Of a DNA stretch of 64,000 nt, positions 1 to 9,201 are shown one piece after another. The notes below the pieces were generated by a model. That model was given only the letters and a program-made list of their open reading frames with translations. It had not been told where the DNA came from and did no database searches. Within the stretch, counting starts at the first letter, position 1; each line of letters opens with the position of its first letter. The stretch is from Fundidesulfovibrio terrae (GTDB taxonomy: Bacteria; Desulfobacterota; Desulfovibrionia; Desulfovibrionales; Desulfovibrionaceae). Where the stretch lies: NCBI RefSeq assembly GCF_022808915.1, contig NZ_JAKZFS010000001.1, forward strand, positions 822,644 through 886,643. The letters run 5' to 3'. The position numbers and the translations under genes are program-made.

Positions 1-766
1 CGGGCATGCACTCGCCGCTGAACAGGGCGATGCGCTGCCTGCGAACCTTGGGGGACTCGATGCGCGTAAGCTCGCCCAGGTTGCCCTGGCTCACGTCGTC
101 CACCTCCTCGGTGGACTTGCGCCTGGGCAGGGGGATGGCGCAGCCGCAGCGCGGGCACCAGCGCTCCTTCTGCTCCGTGAACTCGCCCGGTTCGCGCTTC
201 CACCAGCCAGGCGTGACGGGCCAGCCGCCAGGGCCGTCGAAGAGCATGTCGAAGGCGGCGGCCACCTCGCAGAAGAAGGCCCCCTTGGGGGTGATGGTAG
301 CGGACCAGTAGGTCTGCACCCAGCAGTTGTCGATGAGGCTCCACATCTTCACCGGGTCGGGCACGGCGTCCTTGGCCGCCACCAGCACCGGCTGGTGCAG
401 GATGGCATCGATGGAGTGGTCGTTCAGGTAGAGGTTTCCGTACACTTCCTTGATGAGCTCGCCATACCTGGCGCTGTACTGCTTAGGGATGGTGGACCAC
501 AGCCCCCGGCGTTTCTTGTCGGGAATCCGGCGCTCCAGGTAGCGGGCGAACTTTTCGAATTCGGGGTGCAGCAGGGGCTCGCCGCCGATGGTGCCCACCA
601 TGCCGGGGAATTCGACGAGAGAGTCCACGGCCTGCTTGAACGTCTCGAAATCCATGAAAAAAGGCTTGCGATGATGGCCGATGAGCCGGGTGCAGTTGGA
701 GCACTTGTTCACGCAGGCGTTGGTGATGTCGATCTGGATGATCTTCATTTGATGGAGCGCAATCAT
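1..766 (-). CDS. Radical SAM protein, partial (3' end off left edge)
   Basis: The reading frame is open from the left edge to an ATG at 766. Near the N-terminus is a CxxxCxxC radical SAM cluster motif (C18, C22, C25, sequence CVNKCSNC), followed by a GGEP motif, typical of the SAM-binding barrel. Further on, a second cysteine group (CPRCGC) suggests a SPASM or twitch-type auxiliary Fe-S site. GGGGAGG lies 4 nt before the ATG at 766; an ATG at 748 has no such site, so I chose 766. The C-terminus is missing, so length and substrate cannot be judged. Radical SAM/SPASM proteins of this kind often sit in bacterial glycan clusters, which fits the neighbours, but the reaction is unknown. It is separated from the sulfotransferase by about 226 bp and shares its strand. 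Confidence 0.85.
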   Translation of the reverse strand, partial: MIALHQMKIIQIDITNACVNKCSNCTRLIGHHRKPFFMDFETFKQAVDSLVEFPGMVGTIGGEPLLHPEFEKFARYLERRIPDKKRRGLWSTIPKQYSARYGELIKEVYGNLYLNDHSIDAILHQPVLVAAKDAVPDPVKMWSLIDNCWVQTYWSATITPKGAFFCEVAAAFDMLFDGPGGWPVTPGWWKREPGEFTEQKERWCPRCGCAIPLPRRKSTEEVDDVSQGNLGELTRIESPKVRRQRIALFSGECMP

Positions 767-992
767 ACGACCTCCCCTTGGGATGCGGCGAATCTAGCAA
801 TTCCTGTGCCTTAAGGCCAGGGTTCAGCTCCAGAGGACCCCGGCGTCCTCGTTCACCGCGTCCGAGACGAATATTCCCCGGAAATGGGCCTCGCATGGGT
901 CCAGCGATCCCCCGGCCTTTCGCTCAGGCGGCCGCCGGTCGAAGGGCGGATGCATCCGGCCTCCTTGTCCGGTTCGGGGAGTCATCCCGGTG

Positions 993-1802
993 TCACGAGA
1001 TATTCGGGTACAGCGTGAAGAGCTTCTCCGCGTCCTGCATGACCCGCTCGATGCCGGATGCGTCCTCCTCAGTCAGTATGGGGAGGTATCTGCCGATGTT
1101 GGACGCGGAAATCGCGGTTCCGAACAGCTTGGAGTACGCCTCGTCATTCTTGAAGTCCGTGATGTCAAAGTCCGAACGCCGCCAGAGGCTGGGAGCGTCG
1201 AGACCGGAAATGCCGAGCAGGGATTCCAATTCGGAAAAGGGGGTCTCGCGGACCAGGGTCTCGTAACGGATGCAGACAACCCGCCCGGCCAACGCCGGCG
1301 CTGAGTCGATCAGGCGGCCGTAGAGCCGGGCATAGCGGTTTGCCTGCTCGTGCACGTAGCCCGAGTCGTACCAGCCGGGATCGTTTCTTTGCTTGCGGAT
1401 CCTCACCACCTGGGATGCCGCCACGTCGCGCACGTCCCTGACGAGCACAGCCAGGGTGGCGTCCGGGATCAGTTCACAGGTTTCCGGGGCCACGGCCAGC
1501 AACTCCGGGTCCTTGAGCACCAAGGTGCGCGGCTTGCGGAAGCCTGTCCAGAAATCCGAAAGAACTCCGTTTATCAATGTCACGTTGTACGAAGTGAAAT
1601 CATCCAGGGTTTTGAAATAACCATTCGTATGCACATGGAATGTCGCATGGCCATGGGCGTATGCTTCAATGAGTTTTGTAAGCCAGCTGCATTCCTTCAC
1701 GAAGGGGTTCGTGTCGGGGGACGTGCATATCAAAGCATGGAGCAGTGTTGTCCCTGAGCGAGCGTAACCGGCAATAAAGATCGGTTTGTACCTCTGTTCC
1801 AT
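993..1802 (-). CDS. Sulfotransferase family protein
   Basis: 269 residues if started at the ATG at 1802, which has AAGGTGG about 5 nt upstream; an in-frame extension to 1868 has no better site. Residues 13-20 read YARSGTTL, the 5'-phosphosulfate-binding loop of PAPS-dependent sulfotransferases. A later segment, VLVRDVRDVAAS, matches the 3'-phosphate-binding region. The family transfers sulfate from PAPS to hydroxyls of sugars, lipids or proteins. The acceptor is not evident from sequence, but the gene borders a large glycan operon that also contains an APS kinase (18847-19548), the enzyme that makes PAPS. I infer that it sulfates a glycan or glycoprotein. No signal peptide or membrane segment is evident, so it is probably cytoplasmic. 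Confidence 0.85.
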   Translation of the reverse strand: MEQRYKPIFIAGYARSGTTLLHALICTSPDTNPFVKECSWLTKLIEAYAHGHATFHVHTNGYFKTLDDFTSYNVTLINGVLSDFWTGFRKPRTLVLKDPELLAVAPETCELIPDATLAVLVRDVRDVAASQVVRIRKQRNDPGWYDSGYVHEQANRYARLYGRLIDSAPALAGRVVCIRYETLVRETPFSELESLLGISGLDAPSLWRRSDFDITDFKNDEAYSKLFGTAISASNIGRYLPILTEEDASGIERVMQDAEKLFTLYPNIS

Positions 1803-2488
1803 AAAACCACCTTCAGCTTGGAACTTGGAATAAGTACCCGGCATTCCCTCCTGCCGGGCCACTGACACGCAATGGCCTGCGCCGCCAATCGAACGAGGGA
1901 CAAATGTCCATCAATCACGGTATGAAATCAATGACCACGGACGCGCTCAATTTCCTGACGCGTCATGCCCAGAGTCATTCCCGGCGATGGCGTGGCCTCA
2001 CCCGCTGTTTGTTTGCTCGAACCGTGCCATTTGCTTCAGGTCTGCCGGGCCGGAACTGAGGCGGTCCGGGGGAGGGGGGCACCCGCGCCCAGGGGCATTC
2101 ATCCCTCCACAGGCATGGAGCGCCTGACAGGGCTTGCTGCGGGCATCCTCCCGGGAGCCCGTCTTTTCCCGTTTGTCCTTTTTGCCTTTGGAATACGTGG
2201 TCTGGGGTGGGTTCTCGCTTGACGAGGGGAGGCCGGCCGACAGGGGGAGTTTTTTGCCGCAAATGAATCATTCGGTTACTGAATGATGTTGGACCCGGCA
2301 GAAACGTTCAGGGTGGCGGTGTTCGAGGCTTGCATGGCCGTGGACCTGCGAAAGCCCGGGAATGAAGCGCCTTCGGCCTTAAGATTTTTTCGATCCGTCC
2401 GAAATGATTCCCATAGGCATATGTTTTGCTAGCTTTCCCATGTCGTGATTGTTAACTCGGCGAATGATTTGTTAGCAAGGGTGATGGT
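1803..2488. other. Intergenic region between divergent operons
   Basis: 686 bp between the divergent sulfotransferase and the first asparagine synthase. Short open frames exist on both strands, but their translations are proline/arginine-rich with no recognisable motif and no good ribosome site, so I do not call a gene. The last 100 bp (about 2380-2480) are clearly more AT-rich and should hold the promoter of the plus-strand glycan operon. I could not fix a convincing -35/-10 pair; TTGCTA at 2426 with TGTTAA at 2450 is the best I found and is weak. AAGGG precedes the ATG at 2489. Confidence 0.5.
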
Positions 2489-4192
2489 ATGTGCGGCATA
2501 GCGGGGATTTACGATTTCTCTGGCCCGGTGGCGGCAGAAGCCCTCGTGCGTTTTACGGATTCCCTGGCCCACCGCGGGCCGGACGGGAAGGGCACGCACC
2601 TGGACGGCCCCATCGGGCTCGGACACCGCCGCCTGGCCATCCTCGACCTGTCCGAGGCAGGCGCCAATCCCATGCGCTACGCGGGGCCGGACGGCAGGGA
2701 GTTCTGGATCTCCTATAACGGAGAGGTCTACAACTTTCTGGAGTTGCGCGCAGAACTTGAGGCCCTGGGGCATCGTTTCCGCACGGACACCGATACCGAG
2801 GTGATCGCCGCCGCATACGCCCAGTGGGGGGACGCCTGCCAGGAGCGTTTCAACGGCATGTGGGCCTTCGCCCTATGGGATCCCCTGGAAAGGAGCCTGT
2901 TCCTTTCCCGTGACCGCTTCTCCATCAAGCCCTTGTACTACCTCGACCAGGGGCGGCGTTTTTGTTTCGCCTCCGAACTCAAGGCATTCCCGGAGTTGGA
3001 CGGGTACGACCCCGAATGCAACGAATCCCTCGTGCCGATGCTGCTGGCCAGTCCCGGAGCCTATGAGGGGACCACCACCCAGACGCTCTTCGCCGGAGTC
3101 CACAGGCTCCCGGGGGGGCATTGCCTCCGTGTCGGACCAGACGGCACCCGGACCGTTAGGCGCTGGTGGAACACGCACGATCATATTCCCGAGATACCCG
3201 GACGCTATGAAGAGCAGGTGGAGCGCTTTCGGGAATTGTTTTTCGATGCCGTCAGAATCCGCATGCGCAGCGACGTCGCAGTGGGCACGTGCCTGAGCGG
3301 CGGGGTGGACTCCAGTGCGGTGGCCTCGGCCATGGCTTGGCTGCAAGGCCACAGGCCAGACCATGATCTCGGCCGCTGCCCGGAGGACTGGCAGCGCACG
3401 TACATCGCCACATTCCCGGGCACCATGATCGACGAGCGCGAGTACGCGGACGAGGTGGTCAGGCATGTGGGGGCGCGTCCGTCCTACTGGACCTTCGAGC
3501 CCCGGGAAGCGCTCGACAATGTCCTGGAATCGACCTGGGCCATGGAAGAGGTGTACAACGGCATCGCCGTGCCGGGTTGGGCCCTCTACCGCGAGATGCG
3601 CAGAGGTGGTACGAAAGTGTCTCTCGACGGCCACGGCGGGGACGAACTCCTGTGCGGCTACACATGGTACCTCGATTTCCCCATGAACGAGGTCAACGCC
3701 CGCATCGAAGCCGACTTCCACACTAATCTTCTGCCGGCGATTCTTCGCAACTACGATCGCTGCTCCATGGCGCATGGAATAGAAGTGCGCATGCCCATCA
3801 TGGATTGGCGGCTCGTGACGTTCTGTATGGGGCTTCCCGCCCGCTCGAAGATCGGTGAGGGATACACGAAACGGATCTTCCGCGACGCACTGCGCGGGAT
3901 AATGCCTGAGAAGAACAGGACGCGCCTTTCGAAATTCGGGTTCAATTCCCCCATGATAGAGTGGTTCAACGGCGGACTGGCTCCGCTCATCGAGCAGGTG
4001 ACCTCCTCGCCCATGTTCCTCGAAAGCCCGCATTGGGACGGCCCGGCCCTACGGGCGCGCATCGTGGACAAGACCTCCAACAAGGCCTGGACAATGGCCG
4101 ATTGGGGCGAAACCCTGAATGTCTGGACCAGGATGAACGTGGTTCTCTGGCAGATGATGTTCATCACCCGCGACATCGTCGTGACAAGGTAG
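2489..4192 (+). CDS. asnB: Asparagine synthase (glutamine-hydrolysing), glycan-cluster type
   Basis: 567 residues. The protein begins MCGIAG, so removal of Met exposes Cys2, the nucleophile of class II glutamine amidotransferases. RGPDG and SYNGEVYN of the glutaminase domain follow. The ATP pyrophosphatase loop SGGVDSS lies near residue 270, and the C-terminal synthetase domain includes DGHGGDEL. The reaction is ATP- and glutamine-dependent amidation of aspartate, but members in polysaccharide and O-antigen clusters probably amidate other carboxylates such as uronic acids. That role is inferred here from position as first gene of the operon. The stop is 5 nt from the next start. A second paralog lies at 21676-23451, and the two are divergent in sequence, so they are not a recent duplication. 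Confidence 0.9.
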   Translation: MCGIAGIYDFSGPVAAEALVRFTDSLAHRGPDGKGTHLDGPIGLGHRRLAILDLSEAGANPMRYAGPDGREFWISYNGEVYNFLELRAELEALGHRFRTDTDTEVIAAAYAQWGDACQERFNGMWAFALWDPLERSLFLSRDRFSIKPLYYLDQGRRFCFASELKAFPELDGYDPECNESLVPMLLASPGAYEGTTTQTLFAGVHRLPGGHCLRVGPDGTRTVRRWWNTHDHIPEIPGRYEEQVERFRELFFDAVRIRMRSDVAVGTCLSGGVDSSAVASAMAWLQGHRPDHDLGRCPEDWQRTYIATFPGTMIDEREYADEVVRHVGARPSYWTFEPREALDNVLESTWAMEEVYNGIAVPGWALYREMRRGGTKVSLDGHGGDELLCGYTWYLDFPMNEVNARIEADFHTNLLPAILRNYDRCSMAHGIEVRMPIMDWRLVTFCMGLPARSKIGEGYTKRIFRDALRGIMPEKNRTRLSKFGFNSPMIEWFNGGLAPLIEQVTSSPMFLESPHWDGPALRARIVDKTSNKAWTMADWGETLNVWTRMNVVLWQMMFITRDIVVTR

Positions 4193-4197
4193 AAGCC

Positions 4198-5598
4198 ATG
4201 GCGAGATTTTTTCAGCTTCTGACATTCCACGACGGCTATCTGGACGCCTTCTACCTGCAACATCCGGAAGTGGCGCGCATGGCGTATCAGGATCATCTCC
4301 GGGCCTTGATGGAGGATGGTTTCGGAGGAGGGCATCTGCTGGCGCCCTATCTCGCAGACTTGGGGCACGCGGCCGGTTTCACCGTCGTCAACAGCCGCCC
4401 TCTGCAGGAGAGCTGGTGCCGGGAGAACGGCGAGCCCTTCCCCGCATGGCCGGAGGGGGAAAAGGAGCTCGCGGCCAGGCAGGTGGCGGCGTTTGCTCCG
4501 GACGTCCTCTATCTCTCCGAGTCCCTGGGGTACGACAGTCGTTTTCTGCGGACGCTGCCTGCCCTGCCCCGCCTGGTGCTGGGTTGGCGAGCGGCCCGGA
4601 TTTCGCCGGACGTGGACTGGACCCTCTTCGACGCGATCCTGTCCTCCGGCAGGCATTGCCTGCGCATTGCCCGGGAGAGGGGCGCACGCGACGCCGTCTA
4701 TTCGTTCCCCGGCTTCGCCCCGTTCATCGCCGACAAAGTGCGCGGCGTGCCCAAAATCCACGATGTGGTGTTCTGCGGCCCGCTAACCCAGGAGCACGGG
4801 ACCTGCAGTGCGCTGCTGACCGAAATCGCCAAAGCTCCTTTGGGCATAAGAGGAGACTTGCGGCCCGCGTTCTTTATACATCCCCTTACTCCTGAACGTA
4901 TACCCGCCGGGGTGGCCATGCACGATCATGGTCCCCGTTGGGGGACGGATATGTACGAAGCATTGGCTTCGGCACGGATTGTGGTCAATGCGAACATAGA
5001 CATCCCAGGAGGCGAGGGCCCCAATATGCGCTTGTTCGAGGCCACAGGATGCGGAGCCTTTTTACTGACGGAGAGGCAGCATAATATCGAGGTGTTTTTT
5101 GAGCCCGGAGTGGAGGTGGAGACATTTTCCAGCCCTTCTGAAATGTTGGACAAAATTTACTATTATCTGGCCCACCCCGAGGAACGCGAAGCCATCGCCG
5201 CTCGAGGGCACGCACGCTGCATGAAGGATTATGTCCAACCCAGGCGCGCCCTGGCCTTGGACCGGCTCATCCGGAACGAGCTCGGTTCTGCGGAGGGCGT
5301 AACGGATTTCGGGCCTGATGGGGCGCGTCGCGCAGTCGACCTCCTGGAGCAGGCCGAAAAGCTGGCCGCAGGAGGGAAGCCCAGCGAGGCTCGAGAGCTT
5401 CTCGGCGCAGCTGAAGCCTTGGCCGGCCCCGGCATTTTCGGACTGGAGCATTGCCGGGCGGTTATCCTGGACGCCGAAGGCGACGCCGAGGGAAGCCTGT
5501 GGGCAGCCCGCAAAGAGGTGCTGGCCCATCCCGAAAACGACCGGGCCAGATGTTTTTTCTCTCAGCTCATGATGTCCGGGGCCGAAAGGACGTGCTGA
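4198..5598 (+). CDS. CgeB-like glycosyltransferase with C-terminal TPR-like tail (copy 1)
   Basis: 466 residues from the ATG at 4198. The middle and C-terminal half resemble the GT-B glycosyltransferases of the CgeB/DUF3880 type (Glyco_trans_1_2 family). The segment MRLFEATGCGAFLLTE, then a GEEVETF-like stretch and DKIYYYLAHPEER, is the typical sugar-nucleotide-binding end of these enzymes. The last 90 residues are a helical, TPR-like tail ending near HPENDRAR. The protein is closely paralogous to the next gene over its full length, which indicates a tandem duplication. It presumably transfers a sugar to a surface glycan or a protein; donor and acceptor are unknown. I see no signal peptide. 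Confidence 0.8.
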   Translation: MARFFQLLTFHDGYLDAFYLQHPEVARMAYQDHLRALMEDGFGGGHLLAPYLADLGHAAGFTVVNSRPLQESWCRENGEPFPAWPEGEKELAARQVAAFAPDVLYLSESLGYDSRFLRTLPALPRLVLGWRAARISPDVDWTLFDAILSSGRHCLRIARERGARDAVYSFPGFAPFIADKVRGVPKIHDVVFCGPLTQEHGTCSALLTEIAKAPLGIRGDLRPAFFIHPLTPERIPAGVAMHDHGPRWGTDMYEALASARIVVNANIDIPGGEGPNMRLFEATGCGAFLLTERQHNIEVFFEPGVEVETFSSPSEMLDKIYYYLAHPEEREAIAARGHARCMKDYVQPRRALALDRLIRNELGSAEGVTDFGPDGARRAVDLLEQAEKLAAGGKPSEARELLGAAEALAGPGIFGLEHCRAVILDAEGDAEGSLWAARKEVLAHPENDRARCFFSQLMMSGAERTC

Positions 5599-5638
5599 CG
5601 CACGACTAAACAATGACGACTCAATTGGACTCAATCTG

Positions 5639-7087
5639 ATGCGTTTCTTCCAGCTTACGACCTTTTACGACGGCTACCTGGACGCCTTTTACCGCGAGCA
5701 TCCCGACGTGCTGGAGATGTCTTATGCCGATCACCAGCGAGCCATCATCGCGGATGGTTTTGGGGGCGGCCATATCATCGCTCCGTATCTGAACGAAATT
5801 GGGTACGAATCCACATTTTCCGTAGTGAACAGCCGCCCTTTGCAGGAACGTTGGTGTCTGGAGAACGGGATCGCTTTCCCGAACTGGCCTGGAGGGGTGA
5901 AAGAGCTTGCCGCAGCCCAGGTCGCGGCCTTCGATCCCGACGTCCTCTACCTGCTGGACCCCACAAGTTACGACAATGCCTTCCTGAAGATGTTGCCCAG
6001 GCAGCCCCGGCTGGTTTTGGGCTGGCGTTGCGCCAGTATCCCCATAAGCGTGGACTGGAGGAACTTCGACGCCATCCTTTCAGCCTGGAGCCCGTGCCTG
6101 GATACTGCCCGGAGCCGGGGCGCGGGCGACGCTATTTACGCAATACCCGGGTTTGCAGCCTTCATGGCCGAACATGTCCGCGGCATACCCAAACGGCATG
6201 ACGTAGTATTCTGCGGCTCCTTCACCCCTGCGCATTCCTTCAGGAGCAATTTACTGTGCGAAATTGCCGAAGCCCGTCTTGGCCCTCGAGGTGATTTCGA
6301 CTTGGCGTTCTTCATGCTCGCTCCGACCCCGGAGGCCATGCCCGAGGGGCTGGCCAGGCACGACCATGGCCCGCGCTGGGGACGAGACATGTACGAAACT
6401 CTCGCCTCAGGCCGGATCATCCTCAACGCGGGCATCGATTTTTCCGTCAATGAAGCCCCGAGTATGAGGGTGTTGGAGACCACCGGCTGCGGTTCGTTCC
6501 TGCTTACGGAGCGCCATCGGAACATCAGTGCGTTTTTCAAGCCCGGCGAGGAGGTCGAGACCTTCGAAGACTCCGAAGAGATGCTGGACAAGATTTACTA
6601 CTACCTGGCCCATCCCGAAGAGCGCGAGCGCATCGCCGCACGAGGCCAGGCCCGATGCCTGAGGGACTATTCCCAGAACCGCAGGGCGCGTGCCTTCGAC
6701 GCTCTCGTACGGCGAAAGATGGTGTCCGAGCCGGAAGCAAGTTTCCCAGCCGATCCGGCGGCCTTGCGCCAAGAAGCCCAACGTCTTTCCGGCGAAGCCG
6801 GAAAGAACTCGCAGGGGCAGGCTTCTCCGAAGCTTTCTGGGCTGGTGAAATATATCCTGTCCTTGGCCGTGAATGCGGCCCAGGCAGGGGATGCGGGGCT
6901 CGCCAGCGAACTCCTGGGCATTGTCGACGCCACGGGCGTGGAGGCCCTGGATCGGAGCTATTGCCGCGCGCTTCTCCACATGGCCCGGGGCGATGCAGCC
7001 GGTGCCGAGGCGGAAGCCCGTCTGGAAGTGGCCGCACATCCGGAGAATGACCGCGCTCGCGCGCTGCTCTCTTCCCTTCTGCACTAA
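5639..7087 (+). CDS. CgeB-like glycosyltransferase with C-terminal TPR-like tail (copy 2)
   Basis: 482 residues, a tandem paralog of the preceding gene. Both begin with RFFQLxTFxDGYLDAFY, and they share NSRPLQE, the MRxxExTGCGxFLLTER glycosyltransferase motif and the IYYYLAHPEER segment. The C-terminal tail is longer than in copy 1 and again ends with HPENDRAR, a helical TPR-like module. The start ATG at 5639 follows the previous stop by 40 nt. The family is a GT-B-fold glycosyltransferase (CgeB/DUF3880 related). That the two copies have different specificities is inference; the active-site half is more alike than the tails. Confidence 0.8.
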   Translation: MRFFQLTTFYDGYLDAFYREHPDVLEMSYADHQRAIIADGFGGGHIIAPYLNEIGYESTFSVVNSRPLQERWCLENGIAFPNWPGGVKELAAAQVAAFDPDVLYLLDPTSYDNAFLKMLPRQPRLVLGWRCASIPISVDWRNFDAILSAWSPCLDTARSRGAGDAIYAIPGFAAFMAEHVRGIPKRHDVVFCGSFTPAHSFRSNLLCEIAEARLGPRGDFDLAFFMLAPTPEAMPEGLARHDHGPRWGRDMYETLASGRIILNAGIDFSVNEAPSMRVLETTGCGSFLLTERHRNISAFFKPGEEVETFEDSEEMLDKIYYYLAHPEERERIAARGQARCLRDYSQNRRARAFDALVRRKMVSEPEASFPADPAALRQEAQRLSGEAGKNSQGQASPKLSGLVKYILSLAVNAAQAGDAGLASELLGIVDATGVEALDRSYCRALLHMARGDAAGAEAEARLEVAAHPENDRARALLSSLLH

Positions 7088-7113
7088 CGATTGAACTACG
7101 AGGTTTCTCCAGC

Positions 7114-8175
7114 ATGCCCCAATCCGTCACTCCCTTCGAACCCGTGGAGCGCCCCCTTCGGCTGGCCCAGATCGGGGCAGGCTACTGGGGGCCGAACCTC
7201 ATTCGCAACTTCGTCCAGGCGGAAGGGGTCGGGAGCTTGACGGTCTGCGATAAAGACCCGGCTCGCCTGGAAAAGATCAAACGGCAATACCCCCATGTGA
7301 AAGTGACTACCGAGGCGGCCTCGGTTCTGTCCGATCCGGAAATCGACGGCGTGATCCTGGCCGTGCCGGCTTCGGGCCACCACCGGATGGCTATGCGGGC
7401 TCTCTCAAACGGCAAGCACGTCTTCGTGGAGAAGCCTCTGGCGGCCACACTGGCCGAGGCCGAGGAGATGGTGAACCTTGCGCGGCAGGAGCGGCGCATC
7501 CTCATGGTTGGGCATACGTTCCTGTTCAACGTGGCGGTCCGCCGTGTCAAAGAGTACATCGATTCCGGCGAACTTGGGGAGATATACTACATTCTGGCCC
7601 AACGGCTGAACCTGGGCCGCGTGCGCGACGACGTGAACGCATGGTGGAACCTGGCTCCCCATGACATCTCCATCATTCACTACTGGCTTGGCGAGACGCC
7701 TACGCGGGTGACGGCCAAGGGCTTCACCTTCCTGCAGGACGGCATAGAGGACGTGGTCTTCAGCTCACTTGATTTCTCTTCCGGCTCTGCAGCTCACATC
7801 CATGTAAGCTGGTTGGACCCGGTCAAGACGCGGCGTATCGTGGTGGTTGGTTCAAAAAAGATGCTGGTCTACGACGACGTCTCCTCGGAATCGAAGATCA
7901 CCCTGTACGACAAGGGTATCGACAAGAAGAACATAGTTCGCAATCTACCGGACATAGAAAGTTTCGCCAGTTTCCATTTCGAGAACCGCTATGGGGAGAT
8001 ACGGATACCTCATCTGCGCTTTCAGGAGCCCCTGGCCCTTGAATGTCAGCACTTCGTGGAATGCATACGGGAGGGAAAAAATCCCTTGACCAGCGGAGAG
8101 TCCGGCCTCGACGTGGTGCGTGTGCTGGAAGATGCCCAGCGCAGTCTGAAAGGGGATTCCCAGTGGATGAAGTGA
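7114..8175 (+). CDS. Gfo/Idh/MocA-family NAD(P)-dependent oxidoreductase
   Basis: 353 residues. The N-terminal Rossmann fold shows GAGYWGPNLIRNF, and EKPLA follows near residue 110, the classic Gfo/Idh/MocA signature with its catalytic lysine. A later histidine-containing segment, PHDISIIHYWLG, carries the conserved active-site histidine. In glycan clusters such enzymes (for example WbpB) oxidise or reduce nucleotide-sugar carbons before transamination. Together with the DegT aminotransferase at 12155 and the hexapeptide acyltransferase at 24363, it would form the usual oxidise-aminate-acetylate set for an acetamido sugar; that pathway is inference. The 3' end overlaps the next gene by 13 nt. 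Confidence 0.88.
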   Translation: MPQSVTPFEPVERPLRLAQIGAGYWGPNLIRNFVQAEGVGSLTVCDKDPARLEKIKRQYPHVKVTTEAASVLSDPEIDGVILAVPASGHHRMAMRALSNGKHVFVEKPLAATLAEAEEMVNLARQERRILMVGHTFLFNVAVRRVKEYIDSGELGEIYYILAQRLNLGRVRDDVNAWWNLAPHDISIIHYWLGETPTRVTAKGFTFLQDGIEDVVFSSLDFSSGSAAHIHVSWLDPVKTRRIVVVGSKKMLVYDDVSSESKITLYDKGIDKKNIVRNLPDIESFASFHFENRYGEIRIPHLRFQEPLALECQHFVECIREGKNPLTSGESGLDVVRVLEDAQRSLKGDSQWMK

Positions 8176-9197
8176 CACCGTCTTCCCTCTTGATCGTGCC
8201 GTGGGAAGGAAGCCGTACCGCAGCGGACGTTTTCGTCTCCACCAGCTATATCGCGACGCTTCGCGCGGAATACAACTTCGAATTCGAAGCGGTGGTACGC
8301 CGTCGGGGCGGTGTGGACACGTTGCTCCTGCCTTTCGCCCGGATCACGGATCTTTTCGGAAGCCGCATAGTATCCCTGCCTTTTTGTGACTACGTGACCT
8401 GCTCTTCCCCGGAGGGGGTGGCGGAGGCGGCCGAGCTTTTGCAGAAAACCTATCCAACCCGCCAGATCGTTCTGAAAATCCTGGGCGAGGTCCCTCGCCT
8501 TGAACCCCTCGGGTTTACGGTCATGCGCCGGGGCGATTGCCACCGCATTCCCTTGAACGCCACGGACGAGGAGCTCTGGACCAGGACCTCCAGGGCGTTT
8601 CGCAAGGGGGTCAACAAGGCCTTGCGTAGCGGCCTGCGGGTGGAAGAAGCCACTTCAGTGGATGCCCTGCAGCCGTTTTACCGCATGCTGACCGACCTCA
8701 GGCGGCAGAAGTTCGGCATCCTGCCCCAGCCTGTCGGGTATTACGAGCAATTGCACAGCCGGTTCATGAACGAGGGACACGGGGCTGTTTGGCTCGCTCT
8801 CCTGGGCGACCGGCCCGTGGCTGCGGCATGCATCCTTGAACACGGCAACTCGCTCTACGACAAGATGGGCGTCTCGGACACAGAGTACCTCGATATGCGC
8901 CCCAACAACCTGCTTCTCTGGGAGGTCATGCGCCGGGGGAGGGAACGCGGCCTGGAATATTTGGACATGGGGTTGAGCCCAGAGTCCAATCCGGGCCTCA
9001 TCCGCTTCAAGGAGGGGCTCGGCGGAAACGCTACGCCGGTCCGTTATTACCGCTGGCTGCCGCAGAATCATGACAGCGCCCAGGAGGCGGTCCTTCGGGA
9101 GACCCTTTCCGGCCTCACCGCCATCCTCACCCGGCCGGACGTTCCGGAAAGCGCGGTGTTTGCGGCGAGCAACCTTTTATACCGCAATTTCGGATGA
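8163..9197 (+). CDS. FemAB/BioF2-like GNAT-fold acyltransferase
   Basis: 344 residues from a GTG at 8163, chosen because AGGGGA sits 6 nt upstream; the start lies inside the previous gene. The C-terminal half has the GNAT-fold pattern of the FemAB-like / BioF2-like acetyltransferase family (PF13480). It contains a segment resembling the R-K-G-V-N-K region near residue 150 (RAFRKGVNKALRSG), LLGDRPVAAACILEHG, and DMGLSPESNPGLIRFKEGLGG, which matches the family's conserved F-K-x-x-x-G end. Such proteins move an acyl or aminoacyl group onto an amine, for example onto amino sugars or lipid-linked glycans. The substrate here is unknown. Confidence 0.75.
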   Translation: MDEVTPSSLLIVPWEGSRTAADVFVSTSYIATLRAEYNFEFEAVVRRRGGVDTLLLPFARITDLFGSRIVSLPFCDYVTCSSPEGVAEAAELLQKTYPTRQIVLKILGEVPRLEPLGFTVMRRGDCHRIPLNATDEELWTRTSRAFRKGVNKALRSGLRVEEATSVDALQPFYRMLTDLRRQKFGILPQPVGYYEQLHSRFMNEGHGAVWLALLGDRPVAAACILEHGNSLYDKMGVSDTEYLDMRPNNLLLWEVMRRGRERGLEYLDMGLSPESNPGLIRFKEGLGGNATPVRYYRWLPQNHDSAQEAVLRETLSGLTAILTRPDVPESAVFAASNLLYRNFG

Positions 9198-9201
9198 ACA
9201 C

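Noticed and set aside
1965-2222. Possible small gene in the 1803-2488 gap
   Set aside because: Pro/Arg-rich translation, no ribosome site, and an open antisense frame of the same kind; probably high-GC noise.
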